DNA of 64,000 nt from Rurimicrobium sp040387755 (GCA_040387755.1 JAZKDB010000002.1:1426001-1490000), one strand, 5' to 3'. Counted from the stretch's first letter, positions 16,964 through 27,060 are shown. Notes: a model not told the origin generated them from the letters alone. Numbers and translations: made by a program.

Positions 16964-17419
16964 ATGAAAAAATTTATCGTTGCTATATTATTACTTAATG
17001 TTCTTTTTGTTTCCTGCAAGAAAAAGGAAAAAGAGCCAACCAAAGAAGAGTTACTTACCAATGGAAAATGGAAGCTTACCAGTGCCAGTGCAGCTGGTGG
17101 CTTATACGATTTGATGACTGCTTTTAAAGACTGTCAGAAAGACAATACATTTACCTTCAACTCGGATAAATCTATTACCGTAGATGAAGGTGCTTCAAAA
17201 TGCAGTGATACTGCCAAACAGAGCACTACCGATGGTAAATGGGCTTTGACTAGTAACAACACCAAAATGACTATTAGCGGAGATAAAATTACTGCAGGAT
17301 TTGGTGACCTTACGGGAGACATAGTAAAAATAGAAGCCTCTACTTTTCAAATCAAAAAGGATACAGTTGTAAGTGGCTTTGCTACATCTGCGATTGTAAC
17401 TTTCACAAATGTGAAGTAA
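16964..17419 (+). CDS. lipocalin-like small lipoprotein, paralogue of the preceding gene
   Basis: This 151-residue protein has a lipobox (FVSCKK). LLTNGKWKLTSASA, CQKDNTFTFNSDKSITVDEG and STTDGKWALTSNNT match the upstream lipoprotein block for block, including the paired cysteines. The overall similarity is clear but the two have diverged, so the duplication is not recent. Transcription ends at the strong hairpin at 17446. It is probably exported to the outer membrane; function is unknown. Confidence 0.75.
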   Translation: MKKFIVAILLLNVLFVSCKKKEKEPTKEELLTNGKWKLTSASAAGGLYDLMTAFKDCQKDNTFTFNSDKSITVDEGASKCSDTAKQSTTDGKWALTSNNTKMTISGDKITAGFGDLTGDIVKIEASTFQIKKDTVVSGFATSAIVTFTNVK

Positions 17420-17445
17420 ACTCATTGTGTATAAATGAAGCCGGA

Positions 17446-17474
17446 GCGTGTCCTATTTAGGACACGCTTTTTTT
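17446..17474 (+). terminator. rho-independent terminator of the lipoprotein pair
   Basis: An inverted repeat of GCGTGTCCTA and TAGGACACGC (17446-17455, 17458-17467) runs directly into seven T residues. Confidence 0.9.
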
Positions 17475-17497
17475 AGGTAAAACCCTAACTTCGGTTT

Positions 17498-19174
17498 ATG
17501 AAATATGTTGCTTTTCTACTGTTGATTTCGATTCGGGTTTCGGCACAGACTAATTATCCGCAAAACTATTTTCGCAATCCAGTCAACATCCCCATTTTGC
17601 TGGCTGGAAACTTTGGAGAGTGCAGACCGGGGCATTTCCATAGCGGTATTGATATCAAAACAGAAGGTAAAGAAAATCTACCTGTTTTTGCAGCGGCTGA
17701 TGGTTACATTTCGAGAATAAAAATGGAACCCGGCGGCTTTGGGCATGCTATCTATATTACACACCCTAATGGATACACGACTTTGTATGCGCATCTTAAC
17801 GACTTCTTTCCTGAGCTGCAAAAATTAGTGAGAGCCGAACAATATGCAAAAAAAGAATGGACATTAGACTTGAACTTTGGTGCGGATAAATTCCCCATAA
17901 AAAAGGGACAAAAAATAGCCTGGAGTGGCAATACCGGAGGTTCTTCTGCGCCCCATTTGCATTTCGAAATAAGAGATAGTAAAACTGAGCATCCGCTTAA
18001 TCCGCAATTATTTGGATTAAAAACAGAGGATAACATCAGTCCGATACCTACAGAAATAGCTCTGTACAATGCTTCTGAAAGTATTTATAAACAAAAAGCG
18101 ATTCAATTAAAACTGAGAAAGGGAAAAAACTATTACTCGCCCATCAAAGATTCAGTTGTTGTGTTTTGTGATGCGGTAAACATTGGTGTAGCTGTAAATG
18201 ATTTTATGAATAACAGTACCAATACACTTTCATTTTACACAGCAAAATGGTTTGCAAACGACTCACTAATCGGTGCAATTACTTTGGATGATATTGGCTA
18301 CGATGAAACAAGATATATCAATGCCTGTGCAGACTACAAACTACAAAAGGAAACCGGAGCTTGGTTTAACAGCTTATTTCTTTTACCAAATAATCAATTG
18401 AAGAAAATCTACAAACTGCAACAAAACGAAAGTGGTAAAATTAGATTAACAGAAAATGAATCCACTTCTATCCGGATATTATTGTCTGATGTTATTGGAA
18501 ATGTAAGCGAGATACGCTTTTCTCTTATCCATGGAGGCCTTGTTTCTCCGGAAATCTGCGAGGAGGAATGGAAAGCTAAAGAACAAAAAAAAATTGAAAA
18601 CCCTAATTTAAAATTCACTATCCCGAATACTGCACTGTACGATAATATTTGTTTTCAATTCAATAGAAAAAACGACTCAAACGCTATTTCAAGCAGATTT
18701 CAGATTCAGGACTATACAATACCCATTCACAATTATTTCCAGATAAGTATCAAACCAGAAATACTAATTCCATTTTCACTTAACCATAAAGTAGCCCTTT
18801 GCTATAGTGATGGGAGAAATAACAACGCGAGGTCTGTTCAATTATCCGAAGGTTGGTATAGTGCCTCTGTCAGGGCTTTTGGCGATTATTGGCTTGCTAT
18901 AGATACAACTGCACCGACAATAAAATTTTTGCAAAAAAACGGAATTGTTATAGGGGCAAAGAAAGAGTTGCGATTTGAAGTAAGCGACAATGCCACTTCT
19001 GTAAAAACTTTTACCGGCACCATTAATGGTCAATGGTTATGTTTTGAGCAACATGGAAAAAATTGGTTCTATAGAATTGATGAACATTGCCCGAAAGGAA
19101 AAAACAAGCTGCAACTAATTGCTGTTGACGAAAACGGAAATGAACAAAAAACAGAATTTAGTTTTGTTCGCTAA
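17498..19174 (+). CDS. M23-family metallopeptidase (LytM domain), secreted
   Basis: This 558-residue protein has a signal peptide (about residues 1-16). The LytM/M23 domain occupies roughly residues 40-175: GHFHSGIDIKTEG gives the HxxxD zinc ligands, and SAPHLHFEIRD gives the HxH motif. Both are intact, so it is probably an active peptidoglycan peptidase. The remaining 380 residues lack a known domain but look beta-rich, ending in a possible Ig-like module (TTAPTIKFLQKNG). Its 3' end overlaps the convergent substrate-binding protein gene by 4 nt. Confidence 0.9.
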   Translation: MKYVAFLLLISIRVSAQTNYPQNYFRNPVNIPILLAGNFGECRPGHFHSGIDIKTEGKENLPVFAAADGYISRIKMEPGGFGHAIYITHPNGYTTLYAHLNDFFPELQKLVRAEQYAKKEWTLDLNFGADKFPIKKGQKIAWSGNTGGSSAPHLHFEIRDSKTEHPLNPQLFGLKTEDNISPIPTEIALYNASESIYKQKAIQLKLRKGKNYYSPIKDSVVVFCDAVNIGVAVNDFMNNSTNTLSFYTAKWFANDSLIGAITLDDIGYDETRYINACADYKLQKETGAWFNSLFLLPNNQLKKIYKLQQNESGKIRLTENESTSIRILLSDVIGNVSEIRFSLIHGGLVSPEICEEEWKAKEQKKIENPNLKFTIPNTALYDNICFQFNRKNDSNAISSRFQIQDYTIPIHNYFQISIKPEILIPFSLNHKVALCYSDGRNNNARSVQLSEGWYSASVRAFGDYWLAIDTTAPTIKFLQKNGIVIGAKKELRFEVSDNATSVKTFTGTINGQWLCFEQHGKNWFYRIDEHCPKGKNKLQLIAVDENGNEQKTEFSFVR

Positions 19175-20808
19175 AGGACTTTCTTTTTTTGCTTCAAAGT
19201 CACTCTTTTCAACTCTATTAAATTCATAGGATTGCTTGAGAATCCCTGTACCTCATTTTGGGTGAAATGCAACAACTGGTCGTAAAATAAAGGGACCAAA
19301 GGTGCATCAGATATTGCCATACTATCCATTTGGCGATATACTCTATATCTCAATGAATCCGGCAAATTCATGCTTTTATTGTATAATTCATCAAAGCTTG
19401 GATTATTGTATCGGGTATAATTTGGCGGCGCAGGAAAACTACTATTGAAAAATGCCAAATAAGTTTCTGCATCCGGATAATCTGCTATCCACTGTGCTCT
19501 GAAAAAAACTACCTGAGAGCGACTCATTTGTTGCTTCAGAATATTGGGTTGCATAATTTCTATTTTGGCCGGAATGCCTGCTTCCTGTAATTGTGTAGCA
19601 ATAAAATTGACAATATCTGCATAGTTTTCCGGAGTTAAGATGGTAATCGGCTCCAATCCTTTACCCCCTGGATAACCCGCCTTGACCAATAGCTCTGCAG
19701 TTTTAGAAGGATTATAATCGTAACCATAACCAGCAACCGTGTCAAAACCAGCAATACCCGGAGGCGTAAAACCGCCAGTAGCAGGAATACCAATACCATT
19801 CTTGAAATAAGTAATGATTTTCTTCCGGTCGATTGCGTAATTGATTGCCTGACGAACCAATTTGCTTTTAAGGGAAGAATGCAGCAATAATGGATTAGCA
19901 GTATCAGTCAAAAAACCTAAATATTCAGTATTGAGATACCTTCCTTTTTTGAGTTTAAACTTATCGGCATAATCTTTTTTTAGCTGCCCGTCTTTGCGCA
20001 TTATCAAGTCCTTAAATGATCCATCCAAACTGTGTGTGAAATGCAACTTACCTTGCCTGAACAATAAAAACTCTGTTGCCTTACTGTCATAAAAAGTGAT
20101 GTGTATAGCATCAAGATAGGGTAATGCTCTATGCTCCTTGTCCTTTTCCCAATAAACCGGATTTTTGTGCAGTAGCAATACGTTTCCTTCATCCCAGCTT
20201 TTGAATTGAAAAGGCCCTGTACCACAAGGATGACTGCGAAAGTCCTTTCCATAATAATTAGCCACTTCTTTGGGCACAATACTGCAATAGGGCATACTTA
20301 GCATCGCCAGCATTGGCCTGAAAGGTGAAGATAGATGCAATACAAAAGTACTGTCGTTCCTGGCTTCAAAAGAGCTTGAATCTTTAACATGACCATTAAA
20401 AATCCATGCACCGGAAGAAGCAATATCAGCGCTGATGATACGCGAAAAACTATAAGCTACATCTGTAGCAGTCATTTTCCGCTTTCCGTTAAATAGCTGA
20501 TTATCGTGAAAATAAACGTTGCTTTCAAGATGAAAAGTATAGGTAAGGCCATTAGAACTGATGTCCCAAGATTTTGCTAAAGAGGGTTGCAAATAAAGAT
20601 TGGAATCAGTTTCTACCAATGTATTATACAACATATGGGTGGTCCACATGGTATAAAGGTCTTTGGCATAAGCAGGATCCAGCGATTCGAGACTGCCGCT
20701 GGATAAATTGAGGTTGAAAATCTGTCTGTTTTTTTGTTGTGCCGATTTATTACCGCAAGAAGCGGACAGGAAAATGAGAAAAATATAAACTAGAAAATAA
20801 TTGCGCAT
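19171..20808 (-). CDS. ABC transporter substrate-binding protein, family 5 (oligopeptide/nickel type), lipoprotein
   Basis: The start is placed at ATG 20808 (MRNYFLVYIF), 18 nt inside a longer frame, giving 545 residues. A lipobox (LSASCGN) makes it a lipoprotein. The SBP_bac_5 core is clear: LESLDPAYAKDLYTMW, LAKSWDISSNGLTYTFHL, KMTATDVAYSFSRI, and QAINYAIDRKKII. Members bind peptides, nickel or similar ligands. No permease or ATPase gene lies nearby, so the partner transporter is elsewhere. It follows the DUF2480 gene by 21 nt. Confidence 0.9.
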   Translation of the reverse strand: MRNYFLVYIFLIFLSASCGNKSAQQKNRQIFNLNLSSGSLESLDPAYAKDLYTMWTTHMLYNTLVETDSNLYLQPSLAKSWDISSNGLTYTFHLESNVYFHDNQLFNGKRKMTATDVAYSFSRIISADIASSGAWIFNGHVKDSSSFEARNDSTFVLHLSSPFRPMLAMLSMPYCSIVPKEVANYYGKDFRSHPCGTGPFQFKSWDEGNVLLLHKNPVYWEKDKEHRALPYLDAIHITFYDSKATEFLLFRQGKLHFTHSLDGSFKDLIMRKDGQLKKDYADKFKLKKGRYLNTEYLGFLTDTANPLLLHSSLKSKLVRQAINYAIDRKKIITYFKNGIGIPATGGFTPPGIAGFDTVAGYGYDYNPSKTAELLVKAGYPGGKGLEPITILTPENYADIVNFIATQLQEAGIPAKIEIMQPNILKQQMSRSQVVFFRAQWIADYPDAETYLAFFNSSFPAPPNYTRYNNPSFDELYNKSMNLPDSLRYRVYRQMDSMAISDAPLVPLFYDQLLHFTQNEVQGFSSNPMNLIELKRVTLKQKKKVL

Positions 20809-20829
20809 ACAATATCGATGACGCAAAGA

Positions 20830-21339
20830 TTAGTTTTTCTTTTTGTAAACAGGCACAGTAGAGCAAGGTTCTCCGTACATCAAAGATTTGACATAAGGTT
20901 GCAATAAAGCTGAAACAGCCACATAGCCTTGTGCTGGTATATTAATATCTCCACAACCTTTAATCACCACGCGCTTATCCAAATATTCAGCAGTGTCAAT
21001 CTGGGCAATTTGCTGTAACAAAAGATGATGCTCTAATTCCTCTTTTGTACCAAAAAAAACAGATGCAGCAATCGGCTGCAAATAAGTAACAGCCAGCATA
21101 TTGGCCCACATAGGGATGATGGCATCTACACTGCAATAAATATACACATGTTTCTGTTCAAACGCAGACCAATCCTGTTGCTTCAATGCTTCGCGATAAT
21201 CCTTTTCTCTCAAAATCATCTCCCGAAACAAAAATGGCTTCAAATCAAAGCCGGCCAAATCCTGTTCTTTCGCCAGATATTTTGCTAAATCAATTGTAAG
21301 AATGCCACTCTCTGCTACTTTGTTGACGATGGTTTCCAT
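20830..21339 (-). CDS. DUF2480 family protein
   Basis: This 169-residue soluble protein begins METIVNKVAESGILTIDLAKYL and has HVYIYCSVDAIIPMWANMLAV, VVIKGCGDINIPAQGYVAVS and a C-terminal LMYGEPCSTVPVYKK, the conserved blocks of DUF2480. The family is nearly confined to Bacteroidota and its conserved Cys and acidic residues hint at metal binding, but no function is established. It is the first gene of a probable two-gene unit with the substrate-binding protein. Confidence 0.85.
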   Translation of the reverse strand: METIVNKVAESGILTIDLAKYLAKEQDLAGFDLKPFLFREMILREKDYREALKQQDWSAFEQKHVYIYCSVDAIIPMWANMLAVTYLQPIAASVFFGTKEELEHHLLLQQIAQIDTAEYLDKRVVIKGCGDINIPAQGYVAVSALLQPYVKSLMYGEPCSTVPVYKKKN

Positions 21340-21455
21340 TTATATCTTTCTATTCTTGACCACAAAGTTAGCATCAAAATGCTATAAAGAATATTATCTG
21401 AGTCAATAGAGAGATAGCCATAAGTTTTTCTACTTTTGAGCTCACAAATTCCTTT

Positions 21456-22445
21456 ATGAAATTCCTGCTCGATATTAATATTCCTACACTGCCAAAATCA
21501 ATTCAATATACCGACAGGATTTTATTGACGGGCTCTTGCTTTACCGAGCATATTGCGGATAGATTAATACAGCATCGTTTCTCGGTTTGCAGCAATCCTA
21601 ATGGAATATTATTTAACCCGCTAAGTGTAGCCGACAGTCTGAATGGTTATTTAAATGGTCGTTTGTATGTAGAATCTGAATTATTCTATCTCAATGAATT
21701 GTGGAACAGCTGGGACCACCATACACGTTTTTCGGACATAGATGCAGTAACTGCGTTGAAGAAAATAAATAACGAACAGGCAATAGCCGCAAATACCATT
21801 CTGAATGCTGATTGGGTAATGATTACGCTCGGTTCTGCCTTTCAATATTATCTGAAAGAAGGTAACAGACCAGTTGCCAATAATCATCGTGCGCCGGGGC
21901 AGTGGTTCGAAAAAAAATTATTGACAATAGAGGCTATCGTTTTATCCTTATCCAAGACATTACACTTATTGCAGGAGAAAAACCCAAAAGCACAGGTATT
22001 GTTTACGATCAGCCCGGTAAGGCATATCCGTGATGGTGTGATAGATAATAATCGCAGTAAATCAAGGTTAATAGAAGCTGTGCATGAATTATGTCAGCAA
22101 TTCTCCTTTGCTCATTATTTCCCTGCATACGAGTTGGTGATAGATGTATTGCGCGACTACCGTTTCTATGATGTTGATTTGGTACATCCCAATTTTGCTG
22201 CTACGTCTTTTGTCTGGGAAAACTTTGTCAGCTCCTGCATCGAACCTGAAACCGCCGGGATTATGAAAGAAGTACTGGAACTGAATACAGCCCAAAATCA
22301 CAGAGCCCGATTTACCGAAACAGAAGCACACAGAGAGTTTTGCAAAAAATATGCAGAGAAGGCCAGATCTCTACAGAATCTTTATCCATTTATGGATTTA
22401 AGCAACAGTATTGCGCATTTCGAGCAATCCTCGTCTATGGAGTAA
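21456..22445 (+). CDS. GSCFA-domain protein (SGNH/GDSL-like esterase fold)
   Basis: This 329-residue protein has the family signature LLTGSCFTEHIADRL at residues 26-40, where Ser is the presumed nucleophile, and a C-terminal DVDLVHPNFAATSFVW with the Asp-x-x-His pair. GSCFA proteins belong to the SGNH hydrolase group and may act on acyl or acetyl groups of polysaccharides. The substrate is unknown. TACTTTTG at 21431-21438 is a good -7 box. The 3' end overlaps the convergent DUF4249 gene by 11 nt. Confidence 0.85.
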   Translation: MKFLLDINIPTLPKSIQYTDRILLTGSCFTEHIADRLIQHRFSVCSNPNGILFNPLSVADSLNGYLNGRLYVESELFYLNELWNSWDHHTRFSDIDAVTALKKINNEQAIAANTILNADWVMITLGSAFQYYLKEGNRPVANNHRAPGQWFEKKLLTIEAIVLSLSKTLHLLQEKNPKAQVLFTISPVRHIRDGVIDNNRSKSRLIEAVHELCQQFSFAHYFPAYELVIDVLRDYRFYDVDLVHPNFAATSFVWENFVSSCIEPETAGIMKEVLELNTAQNHRARFTETEAHREFCKKYAEKARSLQNLYPFMDLSNSIAHFEQSSSME

Positions 22446-23229
22446 TCAAACTGCGCTTGCGTAAGGTGATTGCGCCAAAATAGCCAATTGCATTACCAGA
22501 AATATTAGATGTTGGGTTTCCTGGAGTCTGACCACCACCTGAAGCATTATCCAAAGTATAGAAAAACTCATACATTGCTTTTCCGGTAGTATTCATGGTT
22601 ATTGTAATGGTATCGTTTTTATCCAGTAAATCCTGATTTTCAATATTAAGTGGTCTTGAATTGAGCTTTCCGTCACTCAGTAAATCATCCCATGCTTCAA
22701 ATCTGTTTTGAAGACTATCATTTACCTGAACAGAAAAACGGTAGTAATTCTCACTACCCTGTGGATCTTGAAATACAGGTATAATCTGCTTGAAATTTTG
22801 TCCAAAAACCGGAAACTCCTGAATATATAAACTATCTAATTCTACTGGTTTAGGCATGGTACTTGTGGAAGTATAACTGATTCCATCAACTATTGCTTTC
22901 AGATTATAAGTATGTCCGGTGATACCCAGGATATTTTGAGTTGTATATTCACCAGGTTTTGTCTCCAATAATGTATCTGTGATGTTATCAGTCGCATCCT
23001 CAATGACAACTATTGCTCCTACAACAGGATTATTTTTACCGTCAGAGCTGAAACTCTTCGATTTACTGAGCAAAACCCTATGCGATAACAAACCAGACTC
23101 ATCGGTAATAATACCTTCAATAATAACCGTAGGATTGGCATTTTTCAAATCAACATTCACTACTTTTTCGCAGGAAGTAAAAAAGCCTAGAGCGGCAAAC
23201 AATAAAGAAACCTGCAATCCTGTTTTCAT
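22435..23229 (-). CDS. DUF4249 family lipoprotein
   Basis: This 264-residue protein has a lipobox (FFTSCEK). ANPTVIIEGIITDESGLLSHRVLLSKSKSF and VVGAIVVIEDATDN are DUF4249 hallmarks, and the rest looks like paired beta-sandwich domains. DUF4249 lipoproteins normally sit beside a TonB-dependent receptor and resemble its surface partner. Here neither neighbour is a receptor, so this copy is an orphan. Overlaps the GSCFA gene by 11 nt at its 3' end. Confidence 0.82.
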   Translation of the reverse strand: MKTGLQVSLLFAALGFFTSCEKVVNVDLKNANPTVIIEGIITDESGLLSHRVLLSKSKSFSSDGKNNPVVGAIVVIEDATDNITDTLLETKPGEYTTQNILGITGHTYNLKAIVDGISYTSTSTMPKPVELDSLYIQEFPVFGQNFKQIIPVFQDPQGSENYYRFSVQVNDSLQNRFEAWDDLLSDGKLNSRPLNIENQDLLDKNDTITITMNTTGKAMYEFFYTLDNASGGGQTPGNPTSNISGNAIGYFGAITLRKRSLITP

Positions 23230-23495
23230 ACTGAAACTAATATTAAATACTATGTAGGGTTAATAAAAATTATTGAAGCGCAAAGGTAGTATAAAGGAAT
23301 CCAGTCTGGTATAGATAAGGTCATGTACAAATGTGAAACATTTTAAAAAATCAATGCACCAATTGACAGATGTACGCTTTTTTTATTTATCCTTAATCTT
23401 TTATCAAAAGAGATAAATGTGCTATTTATCAATTGCTACTTGCCTTCAAATTCTTACTTTTACCCACCGAATCTTTTAAATTTAAAACAAAATCA

Positions 23496-24323
23496 ATGGC
23501 ACATCAATTATTACAAGGCAAAAAAGGAATCATATTTGGCGCACTTGACGAGCGTTCTATCGCTTGGAAGGTAGCCCTTAACGCAGTAGCCGAAGGAGCT
23601 CAGATTGTATTGAGTAACGCACCAATTGCTATGCGTATGGGCAAAATTAATGAACTGGCTGCACTTTGTAACAATGCACCTGTTATTGCTGCTGATGCCA
23701 CTTCAATACCAGATCTGGAGAATTTGATTACAAAAGGAATGGAGCATGTTGGCGGCAAATTTGACTTTATTCTACATTCGATAGGAATGTCTCCAAATGT
23801 GCGCAAAGCCATACCCTACAACGAAACCAACTACGACAACTTCCTCAAAACCCTCGACATTTCGGCACTTTCTTTTCATAAAGTATTACAAACAGCTATG
23901 AAATGGGATGCCATTAATGAATGGGGCTCAGTGGTAGCACTTTCTTATATTGCTGCGCAACGCACTTTCCCGGGATATAATGATATGGCAGATGCAAAAT
24001 CTGTATTGGAAAGTATTGCACGCAGCTTTGGTTATCAGTATGGATTTGCCAAAAAAGTGCGCGTGAATACCATTTCACAATCACCAACAGTCACTACCGC
24101 TGGCAGTGGGGTTTCCGGCTTCAATGCCTTCATTGATTATGCCGAAAAATTATCTCCATTGGGTAATGCTGACGCTGATCAATGCGCACAATACTGTATT
24201 TCTTTATTCAGTGATTATACCCGAATGGTGACCATGCAAAACCTTTTTCACGACGGAGGTTTCTCTAATACAGGTGTAAGTCATCTGCTGATTGAGGACT
24301 TGAACCGTTTAAACGGACAATAG
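23496..24323 (+). CDS. fabI: enoyl-[acyl-carrier-protein] reductase (NADH), FabI type
   Basis: The start is placed at ATG 23496 (MAHQLLQGKKGIIFGALDERS), dropping 21 unconserved residues. Of 275 residues, GALDERSIAW is the FabI variant of the dinucleotide loop, and LHSIGMSP and LSYIAAQRTFPGYNDMADAK hold the catalytic Tyr-x6-Lys plus the upstream Tyr. It reduces the enoyl-ACP double bond in the last step of each fatty acid elongation cycle and is the triclosan target in other bacteria. The gene stands alone before porQ. Confidence 0.95.
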   Translation: MAHQLLQGKKGIIFGALDERSIAWKVALNAVAEGAQIVLSNAPIAMRMGKINELAALCNNAPVIAADATSIPDLENLITKGMEHVGGKFDFILHSIGMSPNVRKAIPYNETNYDNFLKTLDISALSFHKVLQTAMKWDAINEWGSVVALSYIAAQRTFPGYNDMADAKSVLESIARSFGYQYGFAKKVRVNTISQSPTVTTAGSGVSGFNAFIDYAEKLSPLGNADADQCAQYCISLFSDYTRMVTMQNLFHDGGFSNTGVSHLLIEDLNRLNGQ

Positions 24324-24371
24324 ATTAAGATTCTGCAACAATATTTGAACCCCGGATGCGTTACTAATTTT

Positions 24372-25472
24372 ATGATTTCTAGAAAATTATCACTGTCATT
24401 ATCACTTGTGCTTTTGTGTTTTGTCGCAAAGGCACAAGTGAATGGGGCTCAATTCGCATTTGAATATCTGCGCTTACCTAATTCGCCTCATGTAACAGCC
24501 TTAGGAGGCATTAATGTTGCTAATCCTACTACGGATATTACTCTGGCGCTGCAAAATCCGGCTTTAATGCGGCCTGCATTACATAATCAGGTTTCGCTCA
24601 ACTACAATAACTTTTATTCCGGCATCAGCAACACCAATGTGGCTTATGGATATTATGCCCCAAAACTGAATACCGCTTTTGCTTTAGGTGTGCAATACCT
24701 TAATTATGGTTCTTTTGTGCAAACAGATAATGTTGGCAACCAAACCGGCACTTTCAAAGCAAGTGATTATGCTATTTCACTGGCGGCTGCAAAACAATAT
24801 AAAGAGCGCTGGCGTTACGGCGCTACGCTCAAAATGGCTCAGAGCAAACTGGCAGAATTAAGTGCCGCAGCGGTACTGGCCGATGTTGGTATTGCCTACG
24901 AAGACACTGCAAATTTCCTTACCATTGGTGCTGTAGCTAAGAATATGGGCTTTATGGCAAAGCAATACACTCCCGGCAAAAACAATGCAGAACCTCTGCC
25001 TTTTGATTTACAATTGGGTATTTCTAAAAGATTCAAACATTTGCCACTACGCCTATTTACCACAGTGCACCACTTATATGAGTGGGATGTACGTTATGAT
25101 AATCCTGAAGATCAAAAAAACAGTTCTGTATTTGGCTCTTCAGATACAAATACCAAAACAAGCAAAAACTTTGCTGACAAACTTTTCCGCCATTTTATTT
25201 TCGGAGGGGAAGTAACCATTGCTAAAAGAATAGGGGTTACTGTTGCCTATAACCATATGCGCCGCAAAGAAATGGCCATTGATGATAAAAAAGGTGGTGT
25301 AGGTTATTCTTTCGGTGCCAGTATCTACCTCAACAAATTCCAGATTCATTATGCCCGTTCTTTTTATAGTATTGCCGGTGCATACAACGAGTTTGGGCTC
25401 AATCTTGCACTCAATAAATTTGTAGGTGGTAATAGCACCTGGAAGGCCGAATATCCTGATTGGGAGCAATAA
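24372..25472 (+). CDS. porQ: type IX secretion system protein PorQ
   Basis: The start is placed at ATG 24372 (MISRKLSLSLSLVLLCFVAKAQ, signal peptide included). The mature protein of about 345 residues is an outer-membrane barrel of the FadL-like PorQ family: FEYLRLPNSPHVTALGGINVA near the start is the strongest match. PorQ anchors the PorU/PorV attachment machinery that cleaves the C-terminal sorting domain from T9SS cargo. It agrees with the CHU_C proteins and PorP/SprF found elsewhere in the window. Confidence 0.9.
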   Translation: MISRKLSLSLSLVLLCFVAKAQVNGAQFAFEYLRLPNSPHVTALGGINVANPTTDITLALQNPALMRPALHNQVSLNYNNFYSGISNTNVAYGYYAPKLNTAFALGVQYLNYGSFVQTDNVGNQTGTFKASDYAISLAAAKQYKERWRYGATLKMAQSKLAELSAAAVLADVGIAYEDTANFLTIGAVAKNMGFMAKQYTPGKNNAEPLPFDLQLGISKRFKHLPLRLFTTVHHLYEWDVRYDNPEDQKNSSVFGSSDTNTKTSKNFADKLFRHFIFGGEVTIAKRIGVTVAYNHMRRKEMAIDDKKGGVGYSFGASIYLNKFQIHYARSFYSIAGAYNEFGLNLALNKFVGGNSTWKAEYPDWEQ

Positions 25473-25539
25473 AGTGCGTTCTCAGATAAATCAATGGCGC
25501 TCCATTTACTCATTTAGCTAATTGCCTTATCTTTGCGCC

Positions 25540-26415
25540 ATGCAAATTCTTGACGGCTTAGCAGTCTCCGCACATATCAAAGAACAAATCAAATCTGAAG
25601 TAGCAGCAATTAAAAGTAATGGGGGCAAAACACCTCATCTGGCTGCAATACTGGTGGGCAACAACCCCGCCAGCGAAGCTTATGTAGGCAGTAAAGTCCG
25701 CACCTGCGAAGAGTTGGGATTCGGCTCTACGCTATTGCGTTTTAATACTGACATGAGTGAAGCTGACTTGCTGGCCGAAGTACATAAACTCAATGAAAAT
25801 AAAGACATTGATGGCATTTTGGTGCAATTACCTTTGCCCAAACATATCTCTGAAAATGCGGTAATCAATGCCATCCATCCGGATAAAGATGTAGATGGTT
25901 TTCATCCCATTTCCCAAGGTAAAATGTTGCTCGGGCAAGATACTTTCCTGCCGGCAACACCTTATGGCATATTGCTGATGCTTGAATATTATAAGATAGA
26001 CATCAGCGGGAAACATTGTGTGGTCATTGGCCGCAGTAATATTGTTGGTTCGCCAATGAGCGTGTTACTGGCACGCAATACAAATCCCGGTAATGCTACT
26101 GTAACCTTGACGCATAGCCGCACCAAAGACCTGAAAGCAATGACTCTGCAGGCTGATGTCATTGTAGCTGCAATTGGCAAGCCCAAATTTTTAACTGCCG
26201 ATATGGTGAAAGATGGAGCTATCATAATTGATGTGGGTATCAACCGTATCGACGATGCCACGCGCAAAAGCGGATCGCGCCTGGTGGGTGATGTAGACTT
26301 TGACACTGTAGCACCGAAATGTAGTTATATCACACCTGTACCCAAAGGTGTAGGCCCGATGACTATTTGCGGATTAATGAAAAACACACTGAAGGCATCT
26401 CAGATAGCCCGTTAA
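25540..26415 (+). CDS. folD: methylenetetrahydrofolate dehydrogenase / cyclohydrolase (bifunctional)
   Basis: The start is ATG 25540 (MQILDGLAVSAHIK). Of 291 residues, the family blocks are all present: EAYVGSKVRTCEELGF with the catalytic Lys, DGILVQLPLPKHI, and VIGRSNIVGSPM plus the DVDFDTVAPKCSYITPVPKGVG tail. It interconverts methylene-, methenyl- and formyl-tetrahydrofolate. TATCTTTG at 25528-25535 ends only 4 nt before the ATG, so the transcript could be leaderless or nearly so. queE and uppP follow closely on the same strand. Confidence 0.95.
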   Translation: MQILDGLAVSAHIKEQIKSEVAAIKSNGGKTPHLAAILVGNNPASEAYVGSKVRTCEELGFGSTLLRFNTDMSEADLLAEVHKLNENKDIDGILVQLPLPKHISENAVINAIHPDKDVDGFHPISQGKMLLGQDTFLPATPYGILLMLEYYKIDISGKHCVVIGRSNIVGSPMSVLLARNTNPGNATVTLTHSRTKDLKAMTLQADVIVAAIGKPKFLTADMVKDGAIIIDVGINRIDDATRKSGSRLVGDVDFDTVAPKCSYITPVPKGVGPMTICGLMKNTLKASQIAR

Positions 26416-26429
26416 TACTAATTTATATT

Positions 26430-27053
26430 TTGTCTCAAAACACAACTGATATCCAGATTCAATATCCAGTAATGGAGCATTTCTACACCCTTCAGGGTGA
26501 AGGTGCTTTCGCAGGACAAGCTGCCTATTTTATCCGTCTTGGCGGTTGCGATGTGGGTTGTGTATGGTGCGATGTAAAAGACAGCTGGGATGCAGATGCT
26601 CACCCAAAAATGACTGTGGAAGAAATGATTGCCGCGGCACAAAAATATCCGGGTCGCATAGCTGTAATTACAGGAGGCGAACCATCAATGCATGAGCTAG
26701 CGCCATTGACAGACGCATTACACAAAGCAGGCTTCAGAACACATATTGAAACTTCAGCTTCCAGTCCGCTTACTGGCAACTGGGACTGGGTAACGCTTTC
26801 GCCCAAAAAATTCAAAGCACCATTAGAAGAGAATCTTCATTTGGCCCACGAACTGAAAATTATCGTATTCAACAAATCGGACTTCAAATGGGCGGAAGAA
26901 TATGCTGCCAAGGTTCCGGCTGAATGCAAATTGTACTTGCAAACCGAATGGGATAAGCGCGATGAAATGACACCCTTGATTATCGAATTTATTCAACAAA
27001 ATCCTCGTTGGCAGCTATCGATGCAAACACATAAATACCTCAACATTCCTTAG
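26430..27053 (+). CDS. queE: 7-carboxy-7-deazaguanine synthase, radical SAM
   Basis: The start is uncertain. TTG 26430 gives 14 residues before the conserved MEHFYTLQGEG and is preferred because homologues carry such a lead; ATG 26472 would begin right at that motif. An ATG at 26367 lies inside folD and is rejected. CDVGCVWC supplies the CxxxCxxC cluster ligands, as in QueE rather than CxxxCxxxxC variants, and ITGGEPSMH follows. It converts carboxytetrahydropterin to carboxydeazaguanine on the way to queuosine. About 207 residues. Confidence 0.9.
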   Translation: MSQNTTDIQIQYPVMEHFYTLQGEGAFAGQAAYFIRLGGCDVGCVWCDVKDSWDADAHPKMTVEEMIAAAQKYPGRIAVITGGEPSMHELAPLTDALHKAGFRTHIETSASSPLTGNWDWVTLSPKKFKAPLEENLHLAHELKIIVFNKSDFKWAEEYAAKVPAECKLYLQTEWDKRDEMTPLIIEFIQQNPRWQLSMQTHKYLNIP

Positions 27054-27060
27054 TTTTTTT

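Noticed and set aside
22435..23229. DUF4249 as part of a TonB receptor operon
   Set aside because: No receptor lies next to it on either side.
26367..26429. queE start at ATG 26367
   Set aside because: It would overlap folD by 49 nt with residues unlike the family.
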